Assembly: GCA_937931785.1 (NCBI GenBank)
Contig: CALHAX010000095.1
Span: 1-54,962 of the forward strand
DNA length: 54,962 nucleotides
Origin: an uncultured Hyphomicrobiaceae bacterium
GTDB lineage: Bacteria; Pseudomonadota; Alphaproteobacteria; Rhizobiales; CALHAX01
Direction: 5' to 3'
Part shown: piece after piece, positions 37,825 to 47,223 of the stretch
How positions within the stretch are numbered: position 1 is the first letter of the stretch
Layout: the number at the start of each line of letters is the position of its first letter
The notes under the pieces: model-generated
What the model was told of the DNA's origin: nothing
The model's input: the letters and a program-made list of their open reading frames with translations, nothing else
Databases searched by the model: none
Translations under genes and position numbers: made by a program

Positions 37825-37854
37825 GATATCAGGTGTTGGGTGACGTGAGTCAAG
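37825..37854 (-). promoter_or_regulatory. possible hslV promoter
   Basis: On the minus strand CTTGACT (37854-37848) is followed, about 17 bases on, by GATATC (37830-37825). The -35 is good for sigma-70 or sigma-32 and the -10 is weak. It lies about 32 bases before the hslV start. Heat-shock control of hslVU is common elsewhere, but the sequence alone does not prove it here. Confidence 0.3.
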
Positions 37855-37967
37855 GTAAGGAGCAGCTCTGTCTGCCGAGATTGTCTTTGCGATGCCGTTG
37901 TTGGTGGCGTCGTTCTTGCTCACCTGTTACATGGATGCGCAATTGAGTGAGCCAGTAGCAGTAGATC

Positions 37968-38576
37968 ATGAGCAAGCAAGACACACATGTGCGCCGCGCC
38001 GCGATTACGCGCGAGACGCGCGAGACAAAGATATCGGCTGACATTGATATCGACGGGACCGGTGCGGCCGACATCAAAACCGGGATCGGTTTCCTGGATC
38101 ACATGCTTGAGCAGGTTGCACGACACGGTTTGATGGATATTACTTTGCGGTGTGAAGGTGATCTACATATTGATCAGCACCATACAACAGAGGATTGTGG
38201 GATCGTTCTTGGGCAGGCGCTTGCGCAGGCGTTAGGCACCAAGGCCGGTATAACGCGTTACGCGTCGGAACATCTTGCAATGGATGAAACGCTCACCCGG
38301 GTTGCAGTGGATGTGTCTGGTCGGCCGTTCCTAGTGTGGGACGTCAGCTTTTCTCAACCAAAGGTTGGAGACTTCGATACGGAGTTGTTCCGGGAATGGT
38401 TTCAGGCTTTTGCGCAGAATGCGGGTATCACATTGCACGTGTCGAACCTCTACGGCGCTAACAATCACCATATCGCAGAAACATGTTTCAAGGGACTGGC
38501 CCGTGCTCTGCGAACAGCAATGACAATTGATCTGCGGCAAGCCGGACGGATCCCTTCAACCAAAGGGTCCCTGTAG
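37968..38576 (+). CDS. hisB: imidazoleglycerol-phosphate dehydratase
   Basis: A 202-residue manganese enzyme of histidine synthesis, stand-alone (no fused phosphatase). The metal-binding repeats are [24 protein letters not shown], and [18 protein letters not shown] near the end. The ATG at 37968 begins [22 protein letters not shown]. It opens the window's his operon; DUF2628 follows after three bases. Confidence 0.96.
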   Translation: MSKQDTHVRRAAITRETRETKISADIDIDGTGAADIKTGIGFLDHMLEQVARHGLMDITLRCEGDLHIDQHHTTEDCGIVLGQALAQALGTKAGITRYASEHLAMDETLTRVAVDVSGRPFLVWDVSFSQPKVGDFDTELFREWFQAFAQNAGITLHVSNLYGANNHHIAETCFKGLARALRTAMTIDLRQAGRIPSTKGSL

Positions 38577-38579
38577 GCG

Positions 38580-38951
38580 ATGGCCACCTATACGGTTCAT
38601 GTGCAGGATGGAGAAATCAACGATCCGGTTGAGGACGTGATTTTTGTCCGTGATGGCTTTTCCGTGAAAGCGTTGATCTTTGGCGGCTTGTGGTTCCTCT
38701 GGCATCGCATGTGGCTGGTGTTTGGGGGATATATTGTCCTGGTCCTCATTCTGGGTGGTGTTGTGGGACTTGGCCTCCTTCACCCTTTGGGCGCGTCGCT
38801 ACTGCAGACGCTTTTGGCATTTACCGTTGGATTGCATGCGACGGCCCTGCATCGGCATCACATCGAGCGTGCCGGGTTTCGTGAAGTGGCCGTTGTCACG
38901 GGTGAATCTCGTGATGATGCCGAGTTGCGTTATTTTTCCTATTCTGCCTGA
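38580..38951 (+). CDS. DUF2628 membrane protein
   Basis: A 123-residue inner-membrane protein with the DUF2628 plan: an N-terminal strand region with [24 protein letters not shown], two hydrophobic segments (about 46-65 and 70-92), and a polar C-terminus [10 protein letters not shown]. Its function is unknown. It sits between hisB and hisH with gaps of 3 and 11 bases, an arrangement found in other alphaproteobacteria, so it is part of the his transcript without known enzymatic role. Confidence 0.85.
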   Translation: MATYTVHVQDGEINDPVEDVIFVRDGFSVKALIFGGLWFLWHRMWLVFGGYIVLVLILGGVVGLGLLHPLGASLLQTLLAFTVGLHATALHRHHIERAGFREVAVVTGESRDDAELRYFSYSA

Positions 38952-38962
38952 CGGATTCAAAC

Positions 38963-39616
38963 ATGGAACAGGTTGCAATCATCGACTACGGGTCGGGGAA
39001 CTTGCATTCGGCTGCGAAGGCGTTCGAGCGGGCGGTGCGTGAAGCCAACCTGAATAGCGTGGTATCGGTGACGTCTGATCCGGATGTGGTCCGACGTGCG
39101 GACCGTATCGTGCTCCCGGGTGTGGGAGCGTTTGCGGACTGCATGTCTGGATTGAGCACGGTCATGGGAATGCGAGAGACCCTGCAGGAGGTTGTCATTG
39201 AAGGCGGACGTCCGTTTTGCGGCATATGCGTTGGTATGCAGTTGATGGCAACTCGGGGGCTGGAACATGGCGTGACGGATGGGTTTGGCTGGCTCGCTGG
39301 CGAGGTTGTGGCGATTGAGCCGAACGTGTCTGATATCAAGATTCCGCACATGGGCTGGAACACGCTTGATGCAGGGGTTCCACACGCATTGTTCGATGGC
39401 ATTCCGCTGGGACCGAGTGGCTGGCATGCGTATTTTGTTCATTCCTATCATATGAATGCCGGGGCGACTGACATTGTGCTCGCGACTACGGATCATGGTG
39501 GTCCGGTAACCGCTGCGGTTGGTCGTGATAATCTTGTTGGTACGCAATTTCATCCCGAGAAGAGTCAGCAACTCGGTGTGGCTTTCATTACGAACTTTCT
39601 GAGGTGGCGCCCGTGA
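38963..39616 (+). CDS. hisH: imidazole glycerol phosphate synthase, glutaminase subunit
   Basis: A 217-residue class I glutamine amidotransferase that supplies ammonia to HisF. The nucleophile Cys is in [11 protein letters not shown], the oxyanion side is [11 protein letters not shown], and the catalytic His/Glu are in [21 protein letters not shown] begins the protein as in all HisH. It overlaps hisA by four bases. Confidence 0.97.
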   Translation: MEQVAIIDYGSGNLHSAAKAFERAVREANLNSVVSVTSDPDVVRRADRIVLPGVGAFADCMSGLSTVMGMRETLQEVVIEGGRPFCGICVGMQLMATRGLEHGVTDGFGWLAGEVVAIEPNVSDIKIPHMGWNTLDAGVPHALFDGIPLGPSGWHAYFVHSYHMNAGATDIVLATTDHGGPVTAAVGRDNLVGTQFHPEKSQQLGVAFITNFLRWRP

Positions 39617-40362
39617 TTCTGTTTCCTGCAATTGATCTGAAGGATGGGCAGTGCGTGCGTCTGGTCCAGGGCGAGATGGATGCGGCGACTGTGTTCAACG
39701 ACAGTCCCGCGGCGCAAGCTTTGGAATTCGAACGTCAGGGATTTGAATATCTCCATGTGGTGGACCTCAATGGGGCGTTTGCCGGAGAGCCGGTCAATGG
39801 TGCCGCTGTGGACGATATTCTGAGCTCGGTTTCCATGCCGTTGCAGCTTGGTGGTGGCATCCGCGATCTGACGACAATCGATATGTGGCTTGGCAAGGGT
39901 GTTCGGCGCGTGATCCTCGGTACGGTCGCATTGCGGGACCCGGATTTGGTGCGAGCGGCCTGCAAGGCGTTTCCCGGTCAGATCGTTGTGGGGATTGATG
40001 CGAAGGACCATCGTGTTGCCGTGGAAGGGTGGGCGGATGTGAGCGATGTGTTGGCTGTTGACCTTGCGAAACAGTTTGAGAACGCTGGCGTGGCTGCAAT
40101 CATCTACACGGACATCGCTCGGGACGGGGTGCTGAAAGGTTTGAACCTTGAGGCGACGCTGGATCTGGCGAATGCTGTTTCCATTCCGGTAATAGCATCC
40201 GGAGGATTGGCGTCGATGGATGATATTTCAGCATTGGTCGAGCCTGAGTGCGCCATACTTGAAGGTGCCATAACCGGGCGTGCGCTGTACGATGGACGTA
40301 TTGATCCGATGGAAGCCCTGAGAGTGATCCGGGATTCCGGTGTGGCAGGAGCAGCAGCGTGA
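39613..40362 (+). CDS. hisA: ProFAR isomerase HisA
   Basis: A 249-residue (beta-alpha)8-barrel isomerase of histidine synthesis. It starts at the GTG at 39613, which overlaps the hisH stop (GTGA) and has GAGG about eight bases upstream. A GTG three codons earlier is also in frame. Catalytic Asp residues lie in [14 protein letters not shown] and [12 protein letters not shown], and phosphate sites are QLGGGIRD and VIASGGLAS. It overlaps the following arginase-fold gene by four bases. Confidence 0.96.
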   Translation: MILFPAIDLKDGQCVRLVQGEMDAATVFNDSPAAQALEFERQGFEYLHVVDLNGAFAGEPVNGAAVDDILSSVSMPLQLGGGIRDLTTIDMWLGKGVRRVILGTVALRDPDLVRAACKAFPGQIVVGIDAKDHRVAVEGWADVSDVLAVDLAKQFENAGVAAIIYTDIARDGVLKGLNLEATLDLANAVSIPVIASGGLASMDDISALVEPECAILEGAITGRALYDGRIDPMEALRVIRDSGVAGAAA

Positions 40363-41195
40363 GTGTTTGCCTGATTTATGCGTACTGGCCAAACCGGCCG
40401 TTCGGGATGAACTGGTGCGATTTGCCTCTGGCGCTGCGTGAGGCTGGATTGCCTGAGCAGCTCCACAAGGCCGGACACGACGTTGTGGAGATGACACTGT
40501 TCACCGAAGGTGACGAAGGTGAGGAGCTTGCCGGTGGGTTTCAGCTCGCGCGTGACATTGGCGGTGCGATTGATGTTGCGCGAGAGGCGGGTGATCTGCC
40601 CGTCGTGCTGTGCGGGAGTTGTGCGCTTGCAGCGGTCGGTGTTGCAGCGAGCGAACTTGGTGGTTCGGATACAGGTACAGTTTGGTGCGATGCGCATCCG
40701 GATTTGAATACGCCAGAGACATCGACCAGCGGATTGTTCGAAGGTATGGCGCTTGCAGCAGCGTGCGGCCGTGCCTGGCAGGGGATGGCGACGGACATTG
40801 CTGGGGCCAAACCGTTATCGCTTGACCATACGGTCCTCTTTGGTGCGCGGGAAATCGACTCCGGTGAGGCTGTGCTGATCGAAGCGGAAAAAATTCCTGT
40901 TGCTGACACTGTCAGTGGCGTGAACTCAAGGCTTTCTGGCACCACGCACGCCTATGTGCACCTCGATATGGATGTTCACGATGCCTTGCAGGTTCGCAGC
41001 AATCGGTTCGCGGTGCCTGATGGGCCTTCAATTGACGCTGTTCGAGACATTCTGACACACGTTGATCATCTGGCCGTTCTTGCAGTGACGGGCCTTGATT
41101 CATCCGCTGATGGTGCCAAAGAGGCATTAAAAGTTGCGATCGACCACGTTCACGCTGTTGCGGACGCATGGAAGGACGGGCGCTATGTCACTTAA
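40359..41195 (+). CDS. arginase-fold (ureohydrolase superfamily) protein, divergent active site
   Basis: A 278-residue protein. The clearest match is [17 protein letters not shown] (109-125), the metal-binding block of true arginases, and [10 protein letters not shown] (201-210), with Asp203 and Asp205. Other key positions are changed. The GGDHS His is Cys88 (CGSCA), the SGNxHG His is Glu128 (SGLFEG), and the GLDxxE Glu is Ala250 (GLDSSA). Five of six metal ligands remain. The enzyme may use another metal or substrate, or be a non-catalytic relative. It starts with a GTG overlapping hisA and overlaps hisF by 11 bases, so it is tightly coupled to histidine synthesis. No function is assigned. 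Confidence 0.8.
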   Translation: MSVCLIYAYWPNRPFGMNWCDLPLALREAGLPEQLHKAGHDVVEMTLFTEGDEGEELAGGFQLARDIGGAIDVAREAGDLPVVLCGSCALAAVGVAASELGGSDTGTVWCDAHPDLNTPETSTSGLFEGMALAAACGRAWQGMATDIAGAKPLSLDHTVLFGAREIDSGEAVLIEAEKIPVADTVSGVNSRLSGTTHAYVHLDMDVHDALQVRSNRFAVPDGPSIDAVRDILTHVDHLAVLAVTGLDSSADGAKEALKVAIDHVHAVADAWKDGRYVT

Positions 41196-41970
41196 AGTGC
41201 GGATTATTCCCTGTCTCGACGTGAAGGATGGGCGTGTCGTCAAGGGTGTAAATTTTGTCGATCTGATTGATGCCGGTGATCCGGTGGAAGCGGCGGCGGC
41301 GTATGATGCGGCTGGTGCAGATGAGCTGTGTTTTCTGGATATTACAGCCAGTAATGAGAATCGTGGAACGATCCTCGATATCGTGCAGCGGACGGCGGAA
41401 CGCTGTTTCATGCCGCTCACGGTTGGGGGTGGTGTGCGTGAGCCTGAAGATATTCGCCGGTTGCTACAGGCTGGAGCGGACAAAGTGTCCATCAACACAG
41501 CGGCTGTGAAACGCCCGGAGCTTGTACGTGAGTGTGCCGAGAAGTTTGGAACGCAATGCATTGTTGTGGCGATCGATGCGAAGAAGGTATCTGATGCGGG
41601 GCAGCCGGATCGCTGGGAGATCTTTACGCACGGAGGTCGCGAGCCGACGGGCATCGATGCGGTGGCTTTTGCACGCCAGGTTGTCGACCTTGGCGCGGGT
41701 GAAATTCTTCTGACATCCATGGATCGAGACGGCACGCGTGCGGGTTTCAATCTACCTCTGACCCGCGCAATTGCGGATGCCGTACCCGTGCCCGTTGTAG
41801 CGAGCGGCGGGGTGGGCACGCTCGACCATCTGGTGGATGGCGTGCGTGAGGGGCACGCGAGTGCTGTCCTTGCTGCGTCGATCTTTCATTTTGGTGATTT
41901 TACTATCGGTGATGCGAAACGTCATATGGCGGATGCTGGAATTGCCATACGTCTGGATGCGGCGGAGTAA
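41185..41970 (+). CDS. hisF: imidazole glycerol phosphate synthase, cyclase subunit
   Basis: A 261-residue barrel enzyme that closes the imidazole ring with ammonia from HisH. The start at 41185 ([16 protein letters not shown]) is set by family alignment; the open frame to 41134 lies in the upstream gene. Catalytic Asp residues lie in [14 protein letters not shown] and [13 protein letters not shown], with phosphate loops TVGGGVR and VASGGVG. A slight C-terminal extension ([10 protein letters not shown]) is normal. It overlaps the arginase-fold gene by 11 bases. Confidence 0.97.
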   Translation: MSLKVRIIPCLDVKDGRVVKGVNFVDLIDAGDPVEAAAAYDAAGADELCFLDITASNENRGTILDIVQRTAERCFMPLTVGGGVREPEDIRRLLQAGADKVSINTAAVKRPELVRECAEKFGTQCIVVAIDAKKVSDAGQPDRWEIFTHGGREPTGIDAVAFARQVVDLGAGEILLTSMDRDGTRAGFNLPLTRAIADAVPVPVVASGGVGTLDHLVDGVREGHASAVLAASIFHFGDFTIGDAKRHMADAGIAIRLDAAE

Positions 41971-42022
41971 GCCGAAGGCTTGAATTTCGTATTGGCCTGC
42001 GCCATGGAGCACCTGCAACTTC

Positions 42023-42382
42023 ATGAACCACCGGACAACACCCGCAATGACTGCGATTGAAACGCTTGCTGCCACGATCCGTGCGCGTCGAACCGCATCG
42101 ACCGAACAATCCTACACGCGTATGCTTCTGGATGGAGGTGTTGCAAAGTGCGCCAAGAAGCTGGGTGAGGAGGCGGCCGAGACGATCATCGCAGCGATGG
42201 GTGAAAGTGATGAGGCATTGACCGGCGAAGCTGCCGATCTGATTTTTCATCTGCTTGTCTTGCTGGAAGCGCGTGATGTTTCACTCGATGACGTGTGTGC
42301 TGAACTGAATCGACGTGCTGGAACATCCGGACTTGATGAGAAAGCATCGCGGAGCGCGCCAGGGAAGGTTGATAACGCATGA
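42023..42382 (+). CDS. hisE: phosphoribosyl-ATP pyrophosphatase
   Basis: A 119-residue MazG-like all-alpha enzyme for the second step of histidine synthesis. It shows [29 protein letters not shown] with the metal-binding Glu residues, then [27 protein letters not shown]. Start at 42023 or at 42047 (MTAIETLAA) is possible; neither has a strong ribosome site. It ends in an ATGA overlap with coaA. Confidence 0.94.
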   Translation: MNHRTTPAMTAIETLAATIRARRTASTEQSYTRMLLDGGVAKCAKKLGEEAAETIIAAMGESDEALTGEAADLIFHLLVLLEARDVSLDDVCAELNRRAGTSGLDEKASRSAPGKVDNA

Positions 42383-43353
42383 ACAGCCTCTGGACACCGG
42401 GGGTTGACGATAGCGATATCGGTTTTTCCCCGTATCAGATCTTTTCCCGAGAAGAATGGGCGGGCCTGCGGGCGGATACGCCAATGGTGCTGTCTGAAGA
42501 GGATCTCGAACAGCTTTCCGGCATCAACGAAGAATTGTCCATGTCCGAGGTTGAAGCGATCTATCTTCCGATGTCGCGATTGCTGAACCTGTATGTAGCT
42601 GGATCGCAGGACCTGTATTCTGTGACCTCGAAGTTTCTTGGTAAGAAAAGCGAGCGTGTTCCGTTCATTATCGGGGTGGCGGGGAGTGTGGCCGTTGGCA
42701 AGAGCACAATGGCACGCGTGCTTCAGTCACTGCTTGCCGGATGGCCAAACCATCCGCGCGTGGAACTTGTCACGACTGATGGTTTTCTACTGGACAATGC
42801 AACGCTGGAAGCACGGGGCTTGATGAATCGGAAGGGATTTCCGGAAAGTTATGACTCCCGTCGACTGCTGAATTTCCTTGCGGAGGTCAAAGCCGGCAAG
42901 TCGAAGGTTAAAGCTCCGGTGTACTCACATTTTCATTATGACGTGCAGAACGATGTGACAATTGAAGTGGATCGCCCGGACATCCTGATTGTAGAAGGAT
43001 TGAATGTTTTGCAACCGGCGCGACTGCCTCGTGATGGAGAGGCCATTCCATTTGTCTCGGATTTCTTCGACTTCTCCATTTACCTGGATGCGTCTTCGGA
43101 TGTTGCGGGGCATTGGTATCGGGAACGATTCATGCGTCTACGTTCAACGGCGTTTCGTGATCCCGCAGCGTATTTTCACCGATATGCAACATTGTCACCT
43201 GAAGATGCGCTTGAGACAGCCGATGATATCTGGCGGACGATTAACCTGGTCAATCTAACGGAAAATATATTACCTACCCGCCAGCGCGCTGATCTGATTG
43301 TGCGCAAGGGGCGTGATCACAGCGTTGAAGCTGTTGCCTTGCGCAAAATATGA
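42379..43353 (+). CDS. coaA: type I pantothenate kinase
   Basis: A 324-residue kinase for the first step of coenzyme A synthesis. The P-loop is [14 protein letters not shown] (about 98-111). Further blocks are [45 protein letters not shown] and [12 protein letters not shown]. The N-terminus with [20 protein letters not shown] is typical. It overlaps hisE by four bases, so histidine and CoA genes share a transcript. It is followed by a strong bidirectional terminator. Confidence 0.96.
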   Translation: MNSLWTPGVDDSDIGFSPYQIFSREEWAGLRADTPMVLSEEDLEQLSGINEELSMSEVEAIYLPMSRLLNLYVAGSQDLYSVTSKFLGKKSERVPFIIGVAGSVAVGKSTMARVLQSLLAGWPNHPRVELVTTDGFLLDNATLEARGLMNRKGFPESYDSRRLLNFLAEVKAGKSKVKAPVYSHFHYDVQNDVTIEVDRPDILIVEGLNVLQPARLPRDGEAIPFVSDFFDFSIYLDASSDVAGHWYRERFMRLRSTAFRDPAAYFHRYATLSPEDALETADDIWRTINLVNLTENILPTRQRADLIVRKGRDHSVEAVALRKI

Positions 43354-43385
43354 TTGCTTTACGCGGAGCTTGTTGTCGTTTGGTC

Positions 43386-43424
43386 AAAAAAATAGGCCGC
43401 CCTGATTAAGGACAGCCTGTTTTT
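43386..43424. terminator. bidirectional terminator between coaA and the histone-like gene
   Basis: AAAAATAGGC (43388-43397) pairs with GCCTGTTTTT (43415-43424) apart from one G-T pair, and CCT/AGG extends inside. T-runs occur on both strands, fitting the convergent coaA and minus-strand gene. Confidence 0.8.
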
Positions 43425-43452
43425 CAGTCCCGACAACGTACAGCTGTTAGAG

Positions 43453-43750
43453 CTACCGCTGCTTTCGCAACCGGCGCTGTGCTCGAACTGCCGACAGTGT
43501 CATGTCGATGAGCAGGGCCTGTTGTCGCAAAAATGCAGCAACAGGCGCCTGCTTCATAATTGTTTCGTAGAGACCAATCTGTTGTTCAATGAACATGCGA
43601 GCCGCTTGCGTGGTTCCGTTCATTGCATCAGGTTGTAGTCCGATCCCCAACTGACGGAGCGTATTCAGAGCGTCGTTGATGTTGACACCTGTTTGGAACG
43701 CTTCGCCTCGTGTTTCTGTGTTTTGCTCTCGCAGGTCGCCGTAACTGTTG
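43453..43750 (-). pseudogene. out-of-frame C-terminal domain of the histone-like gene
   Basis: On the minus strand, one base out of step with the histone-like gene, an open frame encodes about 99 residues with normal protein character. These include SYGDLREQNTETRGEAF, NINDALNTLRQLGIGL, RMFIEQQIGLYETIMKQ and LIDMTLSAVRAQRRLRKQ. It has no ATG, GTG or TTG near its conserved-looking beginning (the first ATG is at DAMNG), so it is unlikely to be an independent gene. Its amphipathic helices recall phasin-like proteins, but this is only an impression. Removing one G of the GGG run (plus-strand CCC, 43761-43763) would join it to the upstream gene as a protein of about 325 residues. Confidence 0.5.
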
Positions 43751-44431
43751 CTAGCGGCGGCCCTTTGCTTTTGCAGGAGCTTTCTTGGCTGTCGCGCGCT
43801 TGGCAGGAGCCTTTTTAGCGGCCGGCTTTTTGGCGGCTGCTGCAGCCCGTTTTGCTGGAGCTTTTTTGGCAGGAGCCTTTTTAGCGACTGCTTTTTTGGC
43901 AGCGGGCTTCTTGGCTGCCGGCTTTTTGGCAACAGCTGCTTTTTTGGCTGGAGCTTTTTTAGCTACAGCTTTCTTGGCGGCTGGCTTTTTAGCTGCAACT
44001 GCTTTTTTAGCCGGAGCTTTTTTAGCTACAACTTTCTTAGCGGCTGGCTTTTTGGCTGCAACGGCCTTTTTGGCGGGTGCTGCTTTTTTAGCTGCCGGCT
44101 TCTTGGCAACCGCTTTCTTAGCGGCTGGTTTCTTAGCAACGGCCTTCTTGGCAGTTGTCGTTTTCGCTGCGGTCTTGGAAGAGCTCGCAACGCCGTTCAT
44201 CTTTCTAGCCATGGGTTTTCCACCTGCTTGTTTGATCAGCGTGTTTGCACTCTCGTTGAACTTGTCTCTCAACCGACGAATGATCGAGGCATTGGTGATA
44301 CCAATTCGCTTGATCGCGGTTGTACGCTTCATGTCCGGGTCCTTCGCGATCAGTTTCGCGATCTTCGCCAGAGTTTTGCTATCGTCGATGCCTGATCCTT
44401 TGGGCCGACCTCGACGCGGTCTTACATTCAT
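43751..44431 (-). CDS. AT-hook, histone H1-like lysine/alanine-rich protein (possibly frameshifted)
   Basis: 226 residues. The N-terminus has an AT-hook core, RRGRPKGSG at residues 6-14, followed by a helical, HTH-like stretch [39 protein letters not shown] (about 22-60, in pieces). From about residue 80 to the end it is a repetitive tail of AAKKP, AVAKK and APAKK units, as in histone H1-like and PhaF-type proteins. It is a likely nucleoid or granule DNA-binding protein. GGAGGT precedes the ATG. The stop at 43751 comes where the reading frame seems to break; the following 300 bases code in the next frame. See the neighbouring entry. Confidence 0.75.
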   Translation of the reverse strand: MNVRPRRGRPKGSGIDDSKTLAKIAKLIAKDPDMKRTTAIKRIGITNASIIRRLRDKFNESANTLIKQAGGKPMARKMNGVASSSKTAAKTTTAKKAVAKKPAAKKAVAKKPAAKKAAPAKKAVAAKKPAAKKVVAKKAPAKKAVAAKKPAAKKAVAKKAPAKKAAVAKKPAAKKPAAKKAVAKKAPAKKAPAKRAAAAAKKPAAKKAPAKRATAKKAPAKAKGRR

Positions 44432-44494
44432 CTCGACCTCCTAGTCACTTGATTCGACACACATCGTATATGCGAGTCTTGTTTGGTTGATCTA

Positions 44495-44516
44495 CAAAAA
44501 AAGGGATTAAAATCCC
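44495..44516 (-). terminator. terminator after adenosine kinase gene
   Basis: On the minus strand GGGATT (44516-44511) pairs with AATCCC (44508-44503) and is followed by a run of T (A-run 44495-44502 on plus). It would end the nth-adenosine kinase transcript. The 265-base gap around it (44432-44696) shows nothing else. Confidence 0.7.
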
Positions 44517-44696
44517 CTGAATGAGTTCCAAAACATGCTGTTTGGAGCAGTTTTGGGAGAAATACGTTGTTTTACTCCCAATCTGTTGCGCAGATGTCTC
44601 AGCGGTAATTTCTGCAATGCAGTTTTTTGTGCCTCGTTGTTTCGATCTAACTCAACCTCGATGCACGTACGACAATTACCGTTTTTCTATCTGAAG

Positions 44697-45692
44697 TCAC
44701 ACCAGTTTGTTGGCCTTAGCCAACTCGTGGAGTGAAATTTCTGGTCGTGCGCCGATGTGGCTTATGACCTCTGCTGCAGCAATGCTCCCCAATGTTCCAC
44801 ATGTTTCGATTTTGTGTCCTTGCGCGTATCCGTACAAGAACCCAGCAGCATATAGATCACCTGCACCTGTTGTGTCGACAACTTCTTGTACTGGTTGTGG
44901 TAAAATATGGTGCTTTTCACTCCGATGGGAGATGAATGATCCCTCCGCACCGCGTGTCATGACCACGGTTTTATTCTCGCCAGCGAGTTTGATGGCTGCG
45001 TTTACCGTGTCTGTTGCGCCAGTCAGTGCTTGAAGTTCGTCTTCGTTTGCAAAAAGTATGTCGATGTGGGTTTCGATGAGATCCAGGAAGGCATCACGAT
45101 GTCTCTCCACACAGAACGTGTCGGAAAGTGTCAGTGATATGAGTGTATCGGCTGTTTTTGCGATGTCGCATGCAGCATAAAATGCGGCTTTCGCTTCATC
45201 ACGGTCGAACAGGTATCCTTCCAGGTAGAGGATCTTGGCCTGTTCGATGTGTTCGGGTGTGATCTCTTGCTTGTCGAGAGCTGGGCTACATCCAAGGAAG
45301 GTATTCATGGTGCGTTCACCGTCCGGGGTGACAAAAATCAGGCATCTAGCTGTCGGATCTCCGCCTGATACCGGTTTGGAGGCGAATTCCACGCCGATGG
45401 AGCGAATGTCGTGTGTGAAGATTTGACCGAATTCGTCTGATGCGACGCGCCCGATGAAGCCCGTTCTCCCCCCAAAGCTTGCGATACCAGCAATCGTGTT
45501 TGCCGCTGATCCACCGGAGCGCTCCTGCCCTGGTCCCATGGCTGCATATATTGGTGCAATGTCGGTTTCCTCGATCAATTGCATGGCACCCTTTGCAAGA
45601 TTGAGGTCTGCAAGGGTTTGATCATCGCTTTTTGCGATAACGTCGACGATGGCATTGCCGATTCCGAGGACATCGAGCTGTTGTGCGGACAT
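44697..45692 (-). CDS. adenosine kinase / PfkB-family sugar kinase
   Basis: A 331-residue ribokinase-fold enzyme. PfkB signature 1 is the GGSAANTIAGIASFGGRTGFIGRVASDEFG stretch (about 60-88 in pieces). Signature 2 is VDTTGAGDLYAAGFLYG with the catalytic Asp. AIVDVIAKSDD at the N-terminus and FANEDELQALTG match the bacterial adenosine kinase subgroup. That subgroup phosphorylates adenosine or related nucleosides, though some members act on other sugars. It lies 54 bases after nth on the same strand. Confidence 0.88.
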   Translation of the reverse strand: MSAQQLDVLGIGNAIVDVIAKSDDQTLADLNLAKGAMQLIEETDIAPIYAAMGPGQERSGGSAANTIAGIASFGGRTGFIGRVASDEFGQIFTHDIRSIGVEFASKPVSGGDPTARCLIFVTPDGERTMNTFLGCSPALDKQEITPEHIEQAKILYLEGYLFDRDEAKAAFYAACDIAKTADTLISLTLSDTFCVERHRDAFLDLIETHIDILFANEDELQALTGATDTVNAAIKLAGENKTVVMTRGAEGSFISHRSEKHHILPQPVQEVVDTTGAGDLYAAGFLYGYAQGHKIETCGTLGSIAAAEVISHIGARPEISLHELAKANKLV

Positions 45693-45746
45693 GATTGGTC
45701 TCCGTTATAAGTAAAATTTTCTTGTAAGGGATTGTGGTCGTGCCGG

Positions 45747-46481
45747 TTAATCGGCAGAGGGCGTTTTGTCTTTAAATTTGCACCAGTTATTGATGCTGCA
45801 GTCTGCACAACGTGGCTTGCGCGCGACGCATATATAACGTCCATGCAGAATGAGCCAGTGATGGCTGTGCAATTTGTATGTTTCTGGCACCATTCGTTCG
45901 AGATTGAGCTCTACATCGAGTGGATCCTTGCCTGGAGCGAGCCCAGTGCGGTTGGCAACACGGAATATGTGCGTATCAACGGCGATGCGGGCTTCACCAA
46001 AGGCCATGTTGAGTACGACGTTTGCTGTTTTGCGTCCGACTCCCGGCAATTCTTCCAGAGCATCGCGGTCTTGAGGAACTTCACTGGCGTGTTTTTGTAT
46101 GAGCTGATCCGACAGTGCGATGACGTTTTTCGCCTTGTTGCGAAACAAACCGATGGTTTTTATGTGCTCACGGACCGTGTCTTCGCCGAGTGCGACCATT
46201 TTTTCTGGTGTGTCAGCCTTTGCGAAGAGTGCCCGGGTCGCCTTGTTGACGCCCGCATCCGTGGCCTGGGCTGACAACACGACGGCGACGAGCAATGTAT
46301 AGGCATTTACGTGCTCCAGTTCGCCCTTTGGTTCGGGTTCGGCGGCTTTGAACGTTTCGAACATCGCGACGATTTCGTCTGGTTTCAGCTTTGAACGGGA
46401 TAGTCGCTTCTTTTTCGCCGCCGGTTTCCTTTTGGGTCCGGCTGCGGGTTTACCTGTTGCGACCATTGGTGCCTCGCTCAT
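45747..46481 (-). CDS. nth: endonuclease III
   Basis: A 244-residue base-excision repair glycosylase/AP lyase for oxidised pyrimidines. The HhH motif with catalytic Lys is LPGVGRKTANVVL, and the catalytic Asp is in AVDTHIFRVANR. The [4Fe-4S] cluster Cys pattern is C-x6-C-x2-C-x5-C in CVARKPRCADCSINNWC. The N-terminal 35 residues are lysine-rich (GPKRKPAAKKKRLSRSK), longer than in E. coli. It is divergent from the DUF2244 gene, 18 bases apart. Confidence 0.96.
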   Translation of the reverse strand: MSEAPMVATGKPAAGPKRKPAAKKKRLSRSKLKPDEIVAMFETFKAAEPEPKGELEHVNAYTLLVAVVLSAQATDAGVNKATRALFAKADTPEKMVALGEDTVREHIKTIGLFRNKAKNVIALSDQLIQKHASEVPQDRDALEELPGVGRKTANVVLNMAFGEARIAVDTHIFRVANRTGLAPGKDPLDVELNLERMVPETYKLHSHHWLILHGRYICVARKPRCADCSINNWCKFKDKTPSAD

Positions 46482-46499
46482 GTCGTTTCTGCTGGTATT

Positions 46500-47033
46500 G
46501 TGTCCGGTATGCAGGACGGTGACTTACATAACGCGCTGCGCAGTGGCGAGCGACCCGATTTCGATGCCACCCTGATGCCGCATCGATCTTTGGGACCACG
46601 CGGTTTTCTGATTTTTATGATTGCGGTGACCGTTGTCTCCTTTCTTGCAGGCGTTTTCTTCTGGAGTTTGGGAGCGTGGCCGGTCTTCGTGTTCTTCGGA
46701 CTTGATGTTCTGCTGATTTATGGTGCGTTCAAACTCAATTATCGGGCTGGCCGCCAGCACGAACGCGTCACCATCGTTGGTTCCGAGCTCGTTGTGAGTG
46801 AAATGCTTCCATCCGGGCGGGTTCGTACTGCCAAACTTGATGCATATTGGGTGCGTGTCGGGTTGATTGCCCTGTCACAAGAACGTGTGCGGCTTGTGCT
46901 CATGTCGCATGGCAGGGAATATCCGATTGGTCTCTTTCTCAATGATGACGAGAAGCGGTCCTTTGCTGCGGCATTAACCGATGCACTCCAAAGGTTCCGC
47001 TCCAGCCGTGGCGCTCGTGCTGTTGATGCCTAA
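46500..47033 (+). CDS. DUF2244 membrane protein
   Basis: A 177-residue (or 174 from the ATG at 46509) protein of the DUF2244 family. PHRSLGPRGFLIFMIAVTVVSFLAGVFFW and AWPVFVFFGLDVLLIYGAFKLNYRAG are two membrane hairpins, followed by a soluble beta part RVTIVGSELVVSEMLPSGR and YPIGLFLNDDEKRSFAAALTDAL. The family is widespread in alphaproteobacteria with no known function. Its TAA stop abuts repeat copy A. Confidence 0.87.
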   Translation: MSGMQDGDLHNALRSGERPDFDATLMPHRSLGPRGFLIFMIAVTVVSFLAGVFFWSLGAWPVFVFFGLDVLLIYGAFKLNYRAGRQHERVTIVGSELVVSEMLPSGRVRTAKLDAYWVRVGLIALSQERVRLVLMSHGREYPIGLFLNDDEKRSFAAALTDALQRFRSSRGARAVDA

Positions 47034-47124
47034 GGTGTGTCCGACTTAAATGGAGACACCGGGATGTCTGCGGAGCTACCTGGGGCGTCGCGTCATGATT
47101 CCATTTGAATCAGACGCGCTATAG
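47033..47124 (+). repeat. ~92-base structured intergenic repeat, copy A
   Basis: This stretch recurs in inverted orientation at 51133-51225 with roughly 85% identity by eye. Conserved blocks are CCGACTTAAATGGAGACACC, CGTCGCGTCATGATTCCATT and CAGACGCGCTATAG. AAATGGA near the left end pairs with TCCATTT near the right, so the element can fold. It begins right at the DUF2244 stop. It resembles REP-like dispersed elements; no name is recognised. Confidence 0.75.
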
Positions 47125-47223
47125 TTGAACTATGAAAGTTTCTGGCTTGACCCAGAATCGGGTCGTCTGCCTGATTGATCCTGCCTAACGTGGCCTTCAA
47201 ATTGGTTTTTGGAGGTTGCTGCA

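Noticed and set aside
43785-44444. 219-residue plus-strand frame rich in FLAAGFLA repeats
   Set aside because: It is the mirror of the Lys/Ala-rich codons of the histone-like gene and has no ribosome site or family character.
44535-44735. 66-codon plus-strand frame before the adenosine kinase gene
   Set aside because: Cys/Phe-rich random-looking sequence that runs into the adenosine kinase gene on the other strand.
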